Below are positions 8,141-16,376 of a stretch of 64,000 nucleotides of DNA, in pieces. Both the position numbers and the translations under genes were made by a program. Under the pieces are notes generated by a model. It searched no databases. It was not told where the DNA came from and saw only the letters and a program-made list of their open reading frames with translations. Position 1 is the first letter of the stretch. Each line of letters opens with the position of its first letter. The DNA is from Parvularcula sp038749595 (GTDB lineage: Bacteria; Pseudomonadota; Alphaproteobacteria; Caulobacterales; Parvularculaceae), in assembly GCA_038749595.1 (NCBI GenBank), contig JBCDHW010000003.1:186001-250000 (forward strand). Direction: 5' to 3'.

Positions 8141-9186
8141 AGTTCCTTGATCGGACGAAAATCTACGTCAAGGCTGGCGACGGCGGTAACGGCGCGCAGA
8201 GCTTTCGGCGGGAAAAGTACATCGAGTTTGGCGGCCCCGACGGCGGCGACGGCGGGCGCGGCGGCCACGTGATTGCGCGGGCCACGGACGGTCTTAACAC
8301 CCTCATCGACTACCGCTACCAACAGTATTTCAAGGCCCAAAACGGCAAAGGCGGGGCAGGGCGCCAGCGTACCGGCGCAGGCGGCGATGACATCATCGTC
8401 GACGTTCCAACGGGTACGGAGATTTACGAGGAAGACGAAGAGACGCTGATCGCGGATCTCGATGCTCCGGGTAAGGAGGTCCTCCTGGCCAAGGGAGGCA
8501 ATGGCGGCTTTGGCAACCTTCGTTTTAAGTCCTCGACCAACCGCGCGCCGACCCGCGCTAACCCGGGTCATCCGGGCGAGATGCGCACGGTCTGGCTGCG
8601 CCTCAAGCTCCTCGCGGACGCCGGGCTAGTCGGCCTGCCCAACGCGGGCAAGTCGACGTTTCTCTCCGTCGTTTCAGCGGCGAAGCCAAAGATCGCCGAT
8701 TATCCGTTCACGACGCTTGTGCCCCAGCTCGGCGTCGTCCGCCTTGGCCCCGGGCAAAGCTTCGTCCTCGCCGACATCCCCGGCCTCATCGAAGGCGCCA
8801 GCCAAGGCGCAGGTATCGGCGACCGGTTCTTGGGCCACGTCGAGCGCTGCGCTGTCCTCATCCACCTCGTTGATGCGGGTGCGGAGGATGTCGTGGAGAG
8901 CTACAACACCGTCCGGACTGAGCTCGACGAATACGGCCACGGCCTCACCGATAAGCCTGAGCTGATCGCCCTGACCAAAGCCGACTCCGTCGACGCCGAA
9001 GCCATGGCTGCAAAGCAGCAGGCCCTCAGCACCGCTGCGGGCAAACCCGTCGCCATCATCTCCGCCGTCGCCCAGCAAGGCATCGACCCGCTCCTCACTT
9101 TGGCCTGGGACGAAGTCGCAAAGCTGAATCCTAAAACTCAGCAAACGGACGAGGAACCCTCCTCCACCTGGCAACCCGACCTCTAA
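8137..9186 (+). CDS. obgE: GTPase Obg/CgtA
   Basis: A 349-residue Obg GTPase involved in late 50S assembly, cell-cycle and stress control. The glycine-rich Obg fold covers residues 1-159 (for example FGGPDGGDGGRGG, 31-43). The G domain follows, with P-loop GLPNAGKST (166-174), switch region YPFTTLVP and DIPG (213-216), and the NKxD equivalent TKAD near 280. The C-terminal Obg-specific extension is short, as in other alphaproteobacteria. The ATG at 8137 overlaps the GNAT stop. The context next to rplU-rpmA is conserved very widely. Confidence 0.97.
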   Translation: MKFLDRTKIYVKAGDGGNGAQSFRREKYIEFGGPDGGDGGRGGHVIARATDGLNTLIDYRYQQYFKAQNGKGGAGRQRTGAGGDDIIVDVPTGTEIYEEDEETLIADLDAPGKEVLLAKGGNGGFGNLRFKSSTNRAPTRANPGHPGEMRTVWLRLKLLADAGLVGLPNAGKSTFLSVVSAAKPKIADYPFTTLVPQLGVVRLGPGQSFVLADIPGLIEGASQGAGIGDRFLGHVERCAVLIHLVDAGAEDVVESYNTVRTELDEYGHGLTDKPELIALTKADSVDAEAMAAKQQALSTAAGKPVAIISAVAQQGIDPLLTLAWDEVAKLNPKTQQTDEEPSSTWQPDL

Positions 9187-9636
9187 AGCCAACCACCGCT
9201 CCCTAGGGAGAGGTCTAAATCTAAGATTTGGGGTGAGGGGACACATGCCCCGCACGCGCAATCACAGGCCCCGATCTCTCCCAAGATAGGGTCGGCGCCG
9301 ACATAATCCATCCCCACACCAACAATCCGTGTTAAGATACACCCAGCGGCAGGGCTGGGGCGATCCGGATCGTCAACGGAACGCCTGTCGCGGTGCGTGT
9401 CTCCGTGAGGCGACCGGGCGGGCGTGAGCTTTAAGTTAGGCCGTTCGTCCGTAGTGAGCATGCATCGTTCTGGCGCGCGGACCCGGTGGGACGGGCTTGT
9501 GCCGCAGCACTCCCAATCCACACCCATTCGCAGCGGCAACGTGCGTCAGGGCATCCCCACATTCCGGCTGTCCGCTCAAGCGGATCATCCGCATGCGCTG
9601 GGTTCAACGGCTTGCGATCACACCGCGGCGCTGGGC
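9187..9636. other. 450-bp intergenic stretch without a supported gene
   Basis: No reading frame here has family similarity or a ribosome site I would trust. Just after obgE are two short palindromes, CTCCCTAGGGAG (about 9200-9211) and AAATCTAAGATTT (9217-9229), and a pyrimidine-poor stretch ggggtgagggg. They resemble the end of a repeat or transcript-end element but lack a T-run. The rest shows no convincing structure. Confidence 0.5.
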
Positions 9637-10608
9637 TTACGACGTTTCGGGAGAGAACTGTCCGTGCTTCCGATACCGAAAAAGATAAGTCGGCAGGATC
9701 GCACCGAGGGTTTCGGGCGTGATGTTCAGGTCTTCAAACGTCTTCACGCCGCTCTCTGAAACGACATTATCCTTCCGCAGAAGACGCACCTGGTCGCCGG
9801 TGATCAGTGCAGGGATAAACGGCAGCTTCGACGCGATGCTGAACACGTTGCCCAGGAGGCCCGCATACCAAAACGGCAGCGGAACGAGCAGGCGCTTCCG
9901 GTCGATGATCTGCAGCATCATCTCCAGGCACTCTTTAAAGGTCTTCACCTCCGGCCCGCCCAGCTCATAGACACCGCCCGTGGGCGCTTCGCCGTCGATC
10001 AGCTTAACCACGGCGTCGGCCACGTCATCGACATAGACGGGCTGGAACTTGGTCTTCCCGCCGCCGATCAGGGGTAAAAACGGCGGGATCGGAAAGCTCC
10101 GCGCCATGCTGGCGAACTGGTTGAAGAAGTTGTCCTGCGGGCCAAAAACGATCGACGGCCGCACGATCGTCGCGCCAGGGATGGCGTCGGTGATCGCCTT
10201 CTCGCCCTCGGCTTTTGTTCGGGCGTAAACGCTGTTCGACGCCGCGTCCGCGCCGATCGCCGACACGTGGACGACGTTGTTGATCCCCGCCGCCGCGCAG
10301 GCTGTTGCAATGTTCCGTGCACCGCCTGCCTGAACGCCGTCGAACGTTTGCTTCCCGGTCGGCGCCAGGATGCCGACCAGGTTCACAACCGCGTCTGCGC
10401 CAGTGACCGCTTCGGCCACGGACGCTTCGACCCGGACATTGGATTGAAACAGTTGGATCTGCCCAACGGTTCCCATCGGCTGCAAAAAATCTGCCTGGTG
10501 CGGGTGGCGCACGGCTGCGCGAACCCGGTGGCCGCGCTTTGCAAGCTCGCGCACCACGTGCCGCCCGATGAAGCCGGAGCCCCCAAAAACGGTCACCAAC
10601 TTGGCCAT
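9637..10608 (-). CDS. complex I NDUFA9-subunit-family NAD(P)-binding protein
   Basis: A 323-residue atypical short-chain dehydrogenase. The Rossmann motif VFGGSGFIGRHVVRELAKRG (8-27) binds NAD(P), and the N-terminal half continues with VNLVGIL, HVSAIGAD and YARTKAEGE, the last replacing the canonical YxxxK. Alphaproteobacterial homologues are annotated as NDUFA9-like because they resemble the accessory subunit of mitochondrial complex I. The C-terminal part (PLPFWYAGLLG, YLFRYRKHGQFSPE) is typical of that branch. No other nuo gene is nearby. The likely role is in quinone or respiratory complex biology, which is inference from family. Confidence 0.85.
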   Translation of the reverse strand: MAKLVTVFGGSGFIGRHVVRELAKRGHRVRAAVRHPHQADFLQPMGTVGQIQLFQSNVRVEASVAEAVTGADAVVNLVGILAPTGKQTFDGVQAGGARNIATACAAAGINNVVHVSAIGADAASNSVYARTKAEGEKAITDAIPGATIVRPSIVFGPQDNFFNQFASMARSFPIPPFLPLIGGGKTKFQPVYVDDVADAVVKLIDGEAPTGGVYELGGPEVKTFKECLEMMLQIIDRKRLLVPLPFWYAGLLGNVFSIASKLPFIPALITGDQVRLLRKDNVVSESGVKTFEDLNITPETLGAILPTYLFRYRKHGQFSPETS

Positions 10609-10787
10609 GGGATCACCTCAAAGAAGCTGTCAGTCGCCGTCGTCGATAGAGCAAGGCGGCTATCCGCGATAGGGACGAAGCGCCGCCCCCGCGGCCGCCC
10701 GACGCCGCGGGCACGGGTTGGCACGGTTCACGGTTTTGTGCGCCCGCGAGCCGTCCGCTGTTTCTCCCTTCCGGCCACCGCCAACCG

Positions 10788-10817
10788 CTTGACGCACATC
10801 CCCGCTTTCAGTAGCCC
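10788..10817 (+). promoter_or_regulatory. candidate promoter of tRNA-Leu
   Basis: CTTGAC at 10788-10793 and TAGCCC at 10812-10817 are separated by the standard 17 bp counted from TTGACG. The predicted start lies about 10 bp before the mature tRNA 5' end, the distance expected for a stable-RNA promoter. The -10 is a poor match, which is common for alphaproteobacterial promoters. Confidence 0.5.
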
Positions 10818-10833
10818 TCGCGCTCCCCCCGAT

Positions 10834-10920
10834 GCCCAGGTGGCGGAATTGGTAGACGCGCCAGCTTCAGGTGCTGGTGTCCGTATGGACGTGGAGGTTC
10901 GAGTCCTCTCCTGGGCACCA
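10834..10920 (+). tRNA. tRNA-Leu (CAG anticodon)
   Basis: An 87-nt class II tRNA. The acceptor arms GCCCAGG and CCTGGGC pair, followed by A and an encoded CCA at 10918-10920. D-loop GGCGGAATTGGTAGACGC, anticodon stem-loop with CAG, a long variable arm (TGTCCGTATGGACG) and the T-arm GAGGTTCGAGTCCTC are all present. It reads leucine CTG codons, the commonest leucine codon in this DNA. Confidence 0.97.
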
Positions 10921-10994
10921 TTTTAGCGGCGCTACCGCCTGCGGCTGTTTGAGCGCTTGCGGAGTTCGAGGTTAGACCTCTGATCCGCCCCTTT

Positions 10995-12380
10995 TTATGG
11001 TGCGACTTTGTGGAGGCGCGCGGCAAAGAAGCCGTCCATCCCGCCTTGCGCTTTCAGCTTGTGGGGGAGGCAACGGACGTCACCGGCTTTGGTCACGACG
11101 GGGAGCCCGGCAACGTCGTCGCTCGTCACAGGCACCCGGACGACATCCGTCCGGCTGCTGAGGACTTTCTCGATCTGCTTCTCGCCCTCTTCGGGAAGGA
11201 GAGAGCACACCGCATAGACCAGCGTGCCGCCCGGCCGGGTAAGCGCGATCGCTTTGTCGAGCATCCGTGCCTGAAGACGGACGAGGTCAGGCACCTGGGT
11301 TTCCCGTGCTGTCCACAGAAGATCAGGGTTCCGACGAATGGTGCCCGTTGCTGAACACGGAGCATCGAGGAGGACCTTGTCCGCGAGGTTAGCCGGGTTC
11401 CACTCGAGGAGGTTCTCTTCCAGCACCACGGCATTGAGCCGTGTCCGTTCGAGATTGTCATGCACCCGCGCAAGCCGATAGCCGGACACATCGACCGCGA
11501 ATACATCCGCCCCAGTGCTGGCAAGCTGCATCGTCTTGCCGCCCGGCGCAGCGCAGAGGTCAAAGACCTTCTCGCCCGCTTGAGCGTTGAGGATATGCGC
11601 GGGGAGGGTCGCCGCCACGTCCTGGGCCCAAAATGCGCCTTCTTCGAAGCCGGGAAGCTCCTGGATGCGGGTCGAGGCCATCCGCACAGTGCGCGGGCCT
11701 ATCCGCTCAAGCGTTAGGTCATCCGTAAAGGGAAGTTCCGTATCAGGATGTTTTAACGAGAGGTCTAGCGTCGCCTCGGTCCGGTGCGCTTCGGCGATCT
11801 GGCTGGTCACTTTTGCCCCATAGGCGCGGGCCAGTTTGCGCCACAGCCAACCCGGCGTGTCCGCGCGATCGGGAACGGTCTTGATCTTCTCGGCCCCCGT
11901 TTCCGCGAGCCGCCGTGCAATCGCGTTGACGAGTTTGGAGTAGGGCCGGGTTTCCTGGCGCAATTTCGCCAACTCCACGGCAGCCCACACCGCCGCATGG
12001 CTCTCCGTCTCCATCAGGCACAATTGCGCCGCGGTAATCCGCAGAATATCGCGCAGATGTGTCTGCCGCGGTTTCAGCGGCTCGCGCAGATAGGTCGCGA
12101 TCACCTCGTCGAGGCTTCCCCGTCGGCGTAGGGTCGTGGACGCTATCGCGTGGGCGAAGCCGCGGTCGCTGCCTTCTAGTGCATTGAAATCACGCCCAGC
12201 TTCGAGCGCTTGATCGAGCGTCATGCCCTTCGTGGTCAGCCTCAAAAGGTCGAGCGCGGCGCTGCGTGAACCGATCCCCGGGGGAAGCGGCGGCTTCTCC
12301 TCCCGCTCGGCGTGCAGTGGTGTGCGTTTACTCTCGCTTAACTCTTCGCTACGCTTAACATCTCGTTTTTGGGGTGACAT
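10995..12380 (-). CDS. rsmB: 16S rRNA (cytosine-C5)-methyltransferase RsmB-type, with NusB domain
   Basis: A 461-residue protein with an N-terminal NusB-like RNA-binding domain (about 40-180) and a C-terminal Fmu/NOL1 methyltransferase domain. SAM binding is shown by DLCAAPGGKTMQ. The two catalytic cysteines of RNA m5C enzymes are present, Cys342 in DAPCSATGT and Cys392 in YAVCSLLPEEG. The family methylates C967 of 16S rRNA. Its ATG is only 4 bp from the divergent ATG of the next gene. The first 35 or so residues are charged and unlike the family, so the true start may lie further in. Confidence 0.9.
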   Translation of the reverse strand: MSPQKRDVKRSEELSESKRTPLHAEREEKPPLPPGIGSRSAALDLLRLTTKGMTLDQALEAGRDFNALEGSDRGFAHAIASTTLRRRGSLDEVIATYLREPLKPRQTHLRDILRITAAQLCLMETESHAAVWAAVELAKLRQETRPYSKLVNAIARRLAETGAEKIKTVPDRADTPGWLWRKLARAYGAKVTSQIAEAHRTEATLDLSLKHPDTELPFTDDLTLERIGPRTVRMASTRIQELPGFEEGAFWAQDVAATLPAHILNAQAGEKVFDLCAAPGGKTMQLASTGADVFAVDVSGYRLARVHDNLERTRLNAVVLEENLLEWNPANLADKVLLDAPCSATGTIRRNPDLLWTARETQVPDLVRLQARMLDKAIALTRPGGTLVYAVCSLLPEEGEKQIEKVLSSRTDVVRVPVTSDDVAGLPVVTKAGDVRCLPHKLKAQGGMDGFFAARLHKVAP

Positions 12381-12384
12381 AGCG

Positions 12385-13128
12385 ATGAAATCTCTGGTTC
12401 TTGCGGCAGCAGCGTTGGCGGGAGTGGCAGCGGCGGGGATGGCCCCGGCGTCGGCTCAGGCGGAGGCGCTTCGCACGTCCACCAAAATCCGCAACCCCTC
12501 AGCCCCTTTGACCAGCCTTCACGCCGAGGCGCTGATCCCGATCGTTTCGCAGCTCGGCCACAAATATGAGGGCGTGATGCTGCCCGGCGGTGAGAAAGCG
12601 CTTCTTGTTGAGACCGATGCTGGCGCGCGTTTTCAGATCACGCCGATGGCCTGCGATCCGTCCGGGCGTTGCCGGGGCATGCATATGGTGTCGATGTTCC
12701 AAACCGAGGTCGACCGGCGGACTGTGATGGCCTTCAACGACCGCTATGCCTTTGTTTCTGCTGGAATGAGCAGTGATGAGCTCGCCTATCTCGCACGTTA
12801 CGAGATCGCCGATTACGGCCTGCCGCGGGGCAACATCGCGGTGTCGATCAACGTTTTCCTTGAGACCGCGAACCTGTTTGCTGAGCATCTCGCCCGGGCA
12901 ACCGGCGACTTGAAACAAGCGCCGCAAGCGAGCGATTTGGCAGCGAATGGTTTGAATACCCAAGGGCTTATGAAATCGGTGAGCCTACACTCCGGCGGCG
13001 ATGTTCCCGAAAGCGTCGCGGCCCACCCCCATGCGATGAGCTTTGAGGTCACCAACGGGATCGTTGAGACCTACGTCCGGGCCGAGCAGGTCTATCCTGG
13101 CCGGATCGTCAACCATATCGGCAACTGA
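12385..13128 (+). CDS. secreted YbjN-domain protein
   Basis: A 247-residue protein with a clear Sec signal peptide (MKSLVLAAAALAGVAAAGMAPASAQA). The mature part contains a YbjN domain, recognisable by NDRYAFVSAGMSSDELAYLARYEIADYGLP and the following FLETANLFAEHL segment, given here in family order rather than as one quoted motif. YbjN proteins have a type III secretion chaperone-like fold and no proven enzyme activity. The gene is divergent from rsmB with a very tight 4-bp spacing. It stands alone before tRNA-Arg, and a short GC-rich stem followed by TTTTTT about 15 bp after the stop may end its transcript. Confidence 0.78.
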   Translation: MKSLVLAAAALAGVAAAGMAPASAQAEALRTSTKIRNPSAPLTSLHAEALIPIVSQLGHKYEGVMLPGGEKALLVETDAGARFQITPMACDPSGRCRGMHMVSMFQTEVDRRTVMAFNDRYAFVSAGMSSDELAYLARYEIADYGLPRGNIAVSINVFLETANLFAEHLARATGDLKQAPQASDLAANGLNTQGLMKSVSLHSGGDVPESVAAHPHAMSFEVTNGIVETYVRAEQVYPGRIVNHIGN

Positions 13129-13218
13129 TCCCGGCCGAGCGCGGCGCCTTTTTTCGACCGCGCACCAAGGTGCCCTTGCCAAACCTGAACAAGGTGCCCC
13201 ATAGGAGCGCTTCGGTCA

Positions 13219-13295
13219 GCACCCATAGCTCAGCTGGATAGAGCGCTGCCCTCCGAAGGCAGAGGTCTGAGGTTCGAATCCTCATGGGTGCGCCA
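13219..13295 (+). tRNA. tRNA-Arg (CCG anticodon)
   Basis: A 77-nt tRNA including an encoded CCA. Acceptor GCACCCA pairs with TGGGTGC, followed by discriminator G. The anticodon stem CTGCC/GGCAG holds the loop CTCCGAA, giving CCG. The T-arm reads GAGGTTCGAATCCTC. It lies at the left edge of the lower-GC island, and arginine tRNA 3' ends are common integration sites, but I found no direct repeat of its 3' end elsewhere in the window. Confidence 0.97.
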
Positions 13296-13588
13296 GCTTT
13301 TCCAAGGTCACAACCAGCCGTGAGGCAGCGCCCGAAGGTACAGATCGGGGTACGCGCCCTGATCTGCGTACCAAATGCCTCGAATGCGATGGGGCGGGCT
13401 CTTTGCCCGAGCCGCGCTTGCGGCTTTGAGGGTAGGTTCGACGTTTCTCTATGGAAGCGCGCCATTCTTATAAGCTATTGATCTAGAATATTATTTTATC
13501 TCGATGCCGGCTGCCTACGGGGAGTGGGCTAGACAACATGTTGAGAAACAAGGGTTATCGGTTCCAACTCGAGAATGGTGAGCCGACT
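13296..13588. other. intergenic, island edge
   Basis: The 293 bp after tRNA-Arg hold no supported gene. An AT-rich patch at about 13460-13500 (ttcttataagctattgatc, then attattttat) marks a drop in GC content and may be the original island junction or a promoter-like spacer. No direct repeat of the tRNA end was found. Confidence 0.45.
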
Positions 13589-14215
13589 TTAGATGTTGAC
13601 CATTCGGAAGGTCAGCGAGATGCGGCGACCTCGTTGATGACGAACGCCATCAATCAGATCTGATTTCCTTGCGGCAATCGAATGTCGCCATTGATGCCTG
13701 GCAGCGCCCCTGAGAACCAAGAGGCTCCGCGGCCCCAGAACAGCTGACTGTTTTTCGCGCGACGATGAATGGGTGAAGGCCATCACAGAACGCGCTGCTA
13801 AACTCAGCGACGCAATCGTGTCACCGAAGCAAGGCTGACAATCAATATGCGGAGCAATTCCTTGTCCCGGCAGATACTCGTTGACGATGACCTGATCCGG
13901 AGCCCGCTCGAAGAGACCTTCGGACTGCAATCGTTCGGCAAGGCCATCGAACAGACTAGGAAGCACACCGAGAAAGTCAGCATGCGTCACACGCCGAGTA
14001 CGGTAGTCGTAGACGTATCCGTAGTGCTGGACGCGCCGCTTGTGATCCGAGCGCCATTCTTGATCGTCAATGAAGGTTAGGAGTCTGGCTTCTTCATCGG
14101 GATCAATGAAGTTTGCGGCATACGACAACCCTTCGACGGTTGGTGCCGCCTCTGCTGACGATACCTGGTTCCCTTCACCAGCTTCTAGTCCCTCGAAAAG
14201 ACCCAGGTTTGACAT
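13589..14215 (-). CDS. AlkB-like 2-oxoglutarate/Fe(II) dioxygenase (ALKBH8-like branch)
   Basis: A 208-residue double-stranded beta-helix dioxygenase. The iron ligands are His123 and Asp125 in APHIDCQPCFGDT and His178 in WRHSI; the 2-oxoglutarate and substrate arginines are Arg198 and Arg204 in RRISLTFR. NEYLPGQGI (112-120) and QHYGYVYDY (63-71) are typical of AlkB homologues that act on nucleic acids, especially the ALKBH8/AlkB-like RNA or alkylation-repair branch. All catalytic residues are intact. It lies 21 bp downstream of the BMT5-like methyltransferase gene on the same strand, suggesting one operon, in a lower-GC island containing a dead integrase. Substrate (DNA repair versus RNA modification) is not decided by sequence alone. 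Confidence 0.87.
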   Translation of the reverse strand: MSNLGLFEGLEAGEGNQVSSAEAAPTVEGLSYAANFIDPDEEARLLTFIDDQEWRSDHKRRVQHYGYVYDYRTRRVTHADFLGVLPSLFDGLAERLQSEGLFERAPDQVIVNEYLPGQGIAPHIDCQPCFGDTIASLSLAARSVMAFTHSSSREKQSAVLGPRSLLVLRGAARHQWRHSIAARKSDLIDGVRHQRGRRISLTFRMVNI

Positions 14216-14236
14216 GCCGTCCCATCCGACAGAGCG

Positions 14237-14860
14237 CTATCGTCGTCGTTGGTGTCTGTATGAACATAGCCTGGGAAATGCTCCGGGGAAAAATGGTTGC
14301 GGCACACCCGGCTTGAACCCGGCGGTCTTTGCGGCCTCGAAAAACTGAAATGAGCCTCGGTAGAACGGGCTATCCACCGAAGAAATCAGGACCCTCCCGT
14401 GTTTTCGAAGCAGGCATGCAGAGGCCCTCAGAAAACTGCGCACCAGGATGAAATTCTTGGTTCGGCCCTCTTCAGAGCTTCGGCTACCAGCATTCGGAAA
14501 TTGAAGGATGACGGTTTCCAAGGTGCTTGCGGGAAAGTTCTTATGAAGCCTGGCGGCATCTAGACCATGCCAAACACGCGAACCAAGGTTGCTGAGTTGA
14601 AGCGCATGTTTTCGCGTCACGGCATCCAACGCAATGCGCTCTTCGTTAGTTGTTGCCGTCAGAAGGCATGGCGAAATCTGGGGTTTCCACGCCAGTGCCA
14701 GTGAGAACGTTAGATTTCCCTCTCCAACTAACAGGGTTGGGCCCTTCCGAACTTGTGTAACAAAGTCGAATGGAGCCGACCGCTTGTCGACGAGGGTTTT
14801 GAACTCCTCGACGAACACTTGCGCGGAACTATAAGTCTTCTCAAATTCGTTTAAGAGCAA
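14237..14860 (-). CDS. BMT5-like (DUF2431) Rossmann-fold RNA methyltransferase
   Basis: A 207-residue protein matching the domain of yeast BMT5, the 25S rRNA uridine-N3 methyltransferase. Hallmarks are LLVGEGNLTFSLAL (43-56, SAM-binding loop), LTATTNEE (67-74), WHGLDAARL (97-105), LQFPNAG (119-125), LVRSFLRASACLLRKHGRVLIS in the middle, and the C-terminal FPRLCSYRHQR. The family is mainly eukaryotic, with scattered bacterial members of unknown substrate. The reading frame opens with TTG at 14858-14860, directly after an in-frame TAG, so initiation is probably at TTG or a later GTG. A hairpin lies just upstream. The AlkB-like gene follows after 21 bp. Confidence 0.82.
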   Translation of the reverse strand: MLLNEFEKTYSSAQVFVEEFKTLVDKRSAPFDFVTQVRKGPTLLVGEGNLTFSLALAWKPQISPCLLTATTNEERIALDAVTRKHALQLSNLGSRVWHGLDAARLHKNFPASTLETVILQFPNAGSRSSEEGRTKNFILVRSFLRASACLLRKHGRVLISSVDSPFYRGSFQFFEAAKTAGFKPGVPQPFFPGAFPRLCSYRHQRRR

Positions 14861-15189
14861 ACTACCTGATCTCCCGCATCAAAGGCGGGATAATATCGGG
14901 GGTTACTGGCGCGGGGATAAGCCACCCCCAACAAGACCTAATATGCCCGGATGCCCGGAATTCATGTTTTAGTGGCGGCTAATTCTTCCCAAACTCGGTT
15001 CCAAGGAACTTGATCCAAGTGCGCCATACTCCCCTCCTCAGACGTCCATAGTCATTCAAAATTCCAGAAACTATTGAGGTTTTTCCTTAAACTGCGTCCG
15101 AGTATGTCCACATTTTTTCTCGTGAAGCCGAAATTTGGCCGGGTATCACTTCGGGTATCTTGATCGCGGTTTGAGGGCAATACCCGGTG
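14861..15189. other. intergenic between the BMT5-like gene and the integrase relic
   Basis: No gene is supported in these 329 bp. TCCCGC (14872-14877) and GCGGGA (14885-14890) form a hairpin that lies in the presumed 5' leader of the leftward BMT5-like gene, 12 nt before its TTG. Near the right end, CGGGTATC occurs twice in direct repeat (about 15141-15160) and once inverted as ATACCCG just before the integrase ATG. This looks like integrase-arm or promoter repeats, as often seen before P4-type integrases. Confidence 0.5.
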
Positions 15190-16376
15190 ATGCTCACGGA
15201 CACTCAGATCAGGAAGGCTTAGCCAAGGGGCAAGCAGTATCGCCTGGCCGATGGGCAAGGCCTTCATCTCCTGGTCAAGCCCAACGGCTCGAAACTCTGG
15301 CAAATGCGCTATTGGAGGGCGGGACGCGAAAAGACACTGTCCCCGGACCACTATCCCGTCATCACTCTTGCAAAGGAACGGGAAGGCCGGCTGGAGGCCA
15401 AGCGTCTCATTGCGGATAGCGGGGATCCGAGCGCGGATAAGTAAAGAAATAAGCGTGTGAGTGCCGGCGCAGAAGCTGACACTTTTGGGGCGTTGGGGGG
15501 CGGGTACCTTCAGAAACAGGTCGCGGAGGAAAAAGCGCCGCGGACCATCGAGAAAAATCGGTGGCTTTTGTCGAAGGCCATTTCCGATTTCGGCAGTGCT
15601 CAGAACAAAGACGTCACCCCTGCGATCGTGTTGGTAACCCTAAGAAAGCTGGAACTTCGAGGGAACCACGAAACAGCCAACCGCCTGCGGGCGCCCATCG
15701 GGTCTGTGTTCCGCTACGGCGTCTCTATCAGTGTCGCGGAAAACGACCCAATCCATGCGCTGAAGGGCGCTCTGATTAGGCCCCGCCGGCAACACCGCGC
15801 TGCAATCACAAACCCCGCAGAATTCGGGCGTTTGCTTCGCTCGATCGGACGCATGAGGGACAACTGCAGACGCTCCTTGCTCTAAAACTTTTCGCGCTGA
15901 CTGTGCCACGGCCGGGTGAGTTGCAGAATGCTCGTTGGGACGAAGTCGATGTCAGTAAAGCCGTTTGGATCATCCCGGCTGATCGAACCAAGTCACTCCG
16001 CGAGCATCAAATACCACTCGCAGCTCAATCGATCGCGGTCTTTCAAGAGCTACGAGAGCTAACTGGTTGGGGCGATCTCATGCTCCCGTCTCTCCGATCA
16101 CCGAAACGGCCGATCTCGGAGAACACGCTCAATCAGGCTCTACGCAAACTCGGTTTCTCCAAAGACGAAATGACCGCCCACGGTTTTCGGACCACATTCT
16201 CTAGATTGGCGAACGAGAGCGGCCCCTTGAATCCAGACGCGATCGAACGTTCTCTTGCTCATGTCGAGCAGAATGAGGTTCGTCGTGCTTATGCCCGTGG
16301 TGCCTATTGGGATGAGCGGGTCAGGCTTTCTGCAGGGTGGGCTGGGGAGATCGATCAAATGAGGACCGAGGGATGA
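15190..16376 (+). pseudogene. tyrosine recombinase/integrase (P4 type), inactivated
   Basis: A single integrase can be followed from MLTDTQIRKA to the end, but it is broken three times. There is an in-frame TAG at 15220-15222, an in-frame TAA at 15442-15444, and a one-base deletion near 15850 that moves the frame. After repair it has the N-terminal DUF4102 arm domain (RLADGQGLHLLVKPNGSKLW), the core-binding domain (APRTIEKNRWLLSK) and the catalytic domain with Arg in VPRPGELQNARW, HGFRTTFSRLAN and the terminal Tyr in RRAYARGAYWDER. About 395 codons, normal for the family. Its decay implies the island is now fixed unless helped in trans. Its stop overlaps the next ATG as ATGA. Confidence 0.9.

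Noticed and set aside
13130..13152. Terminator after the YbjN gene
   Set aside because: A TTTTTT run is present, but the GC-rich segment before it gives only a 3-bp consistent stem; mentioned with the gene only.
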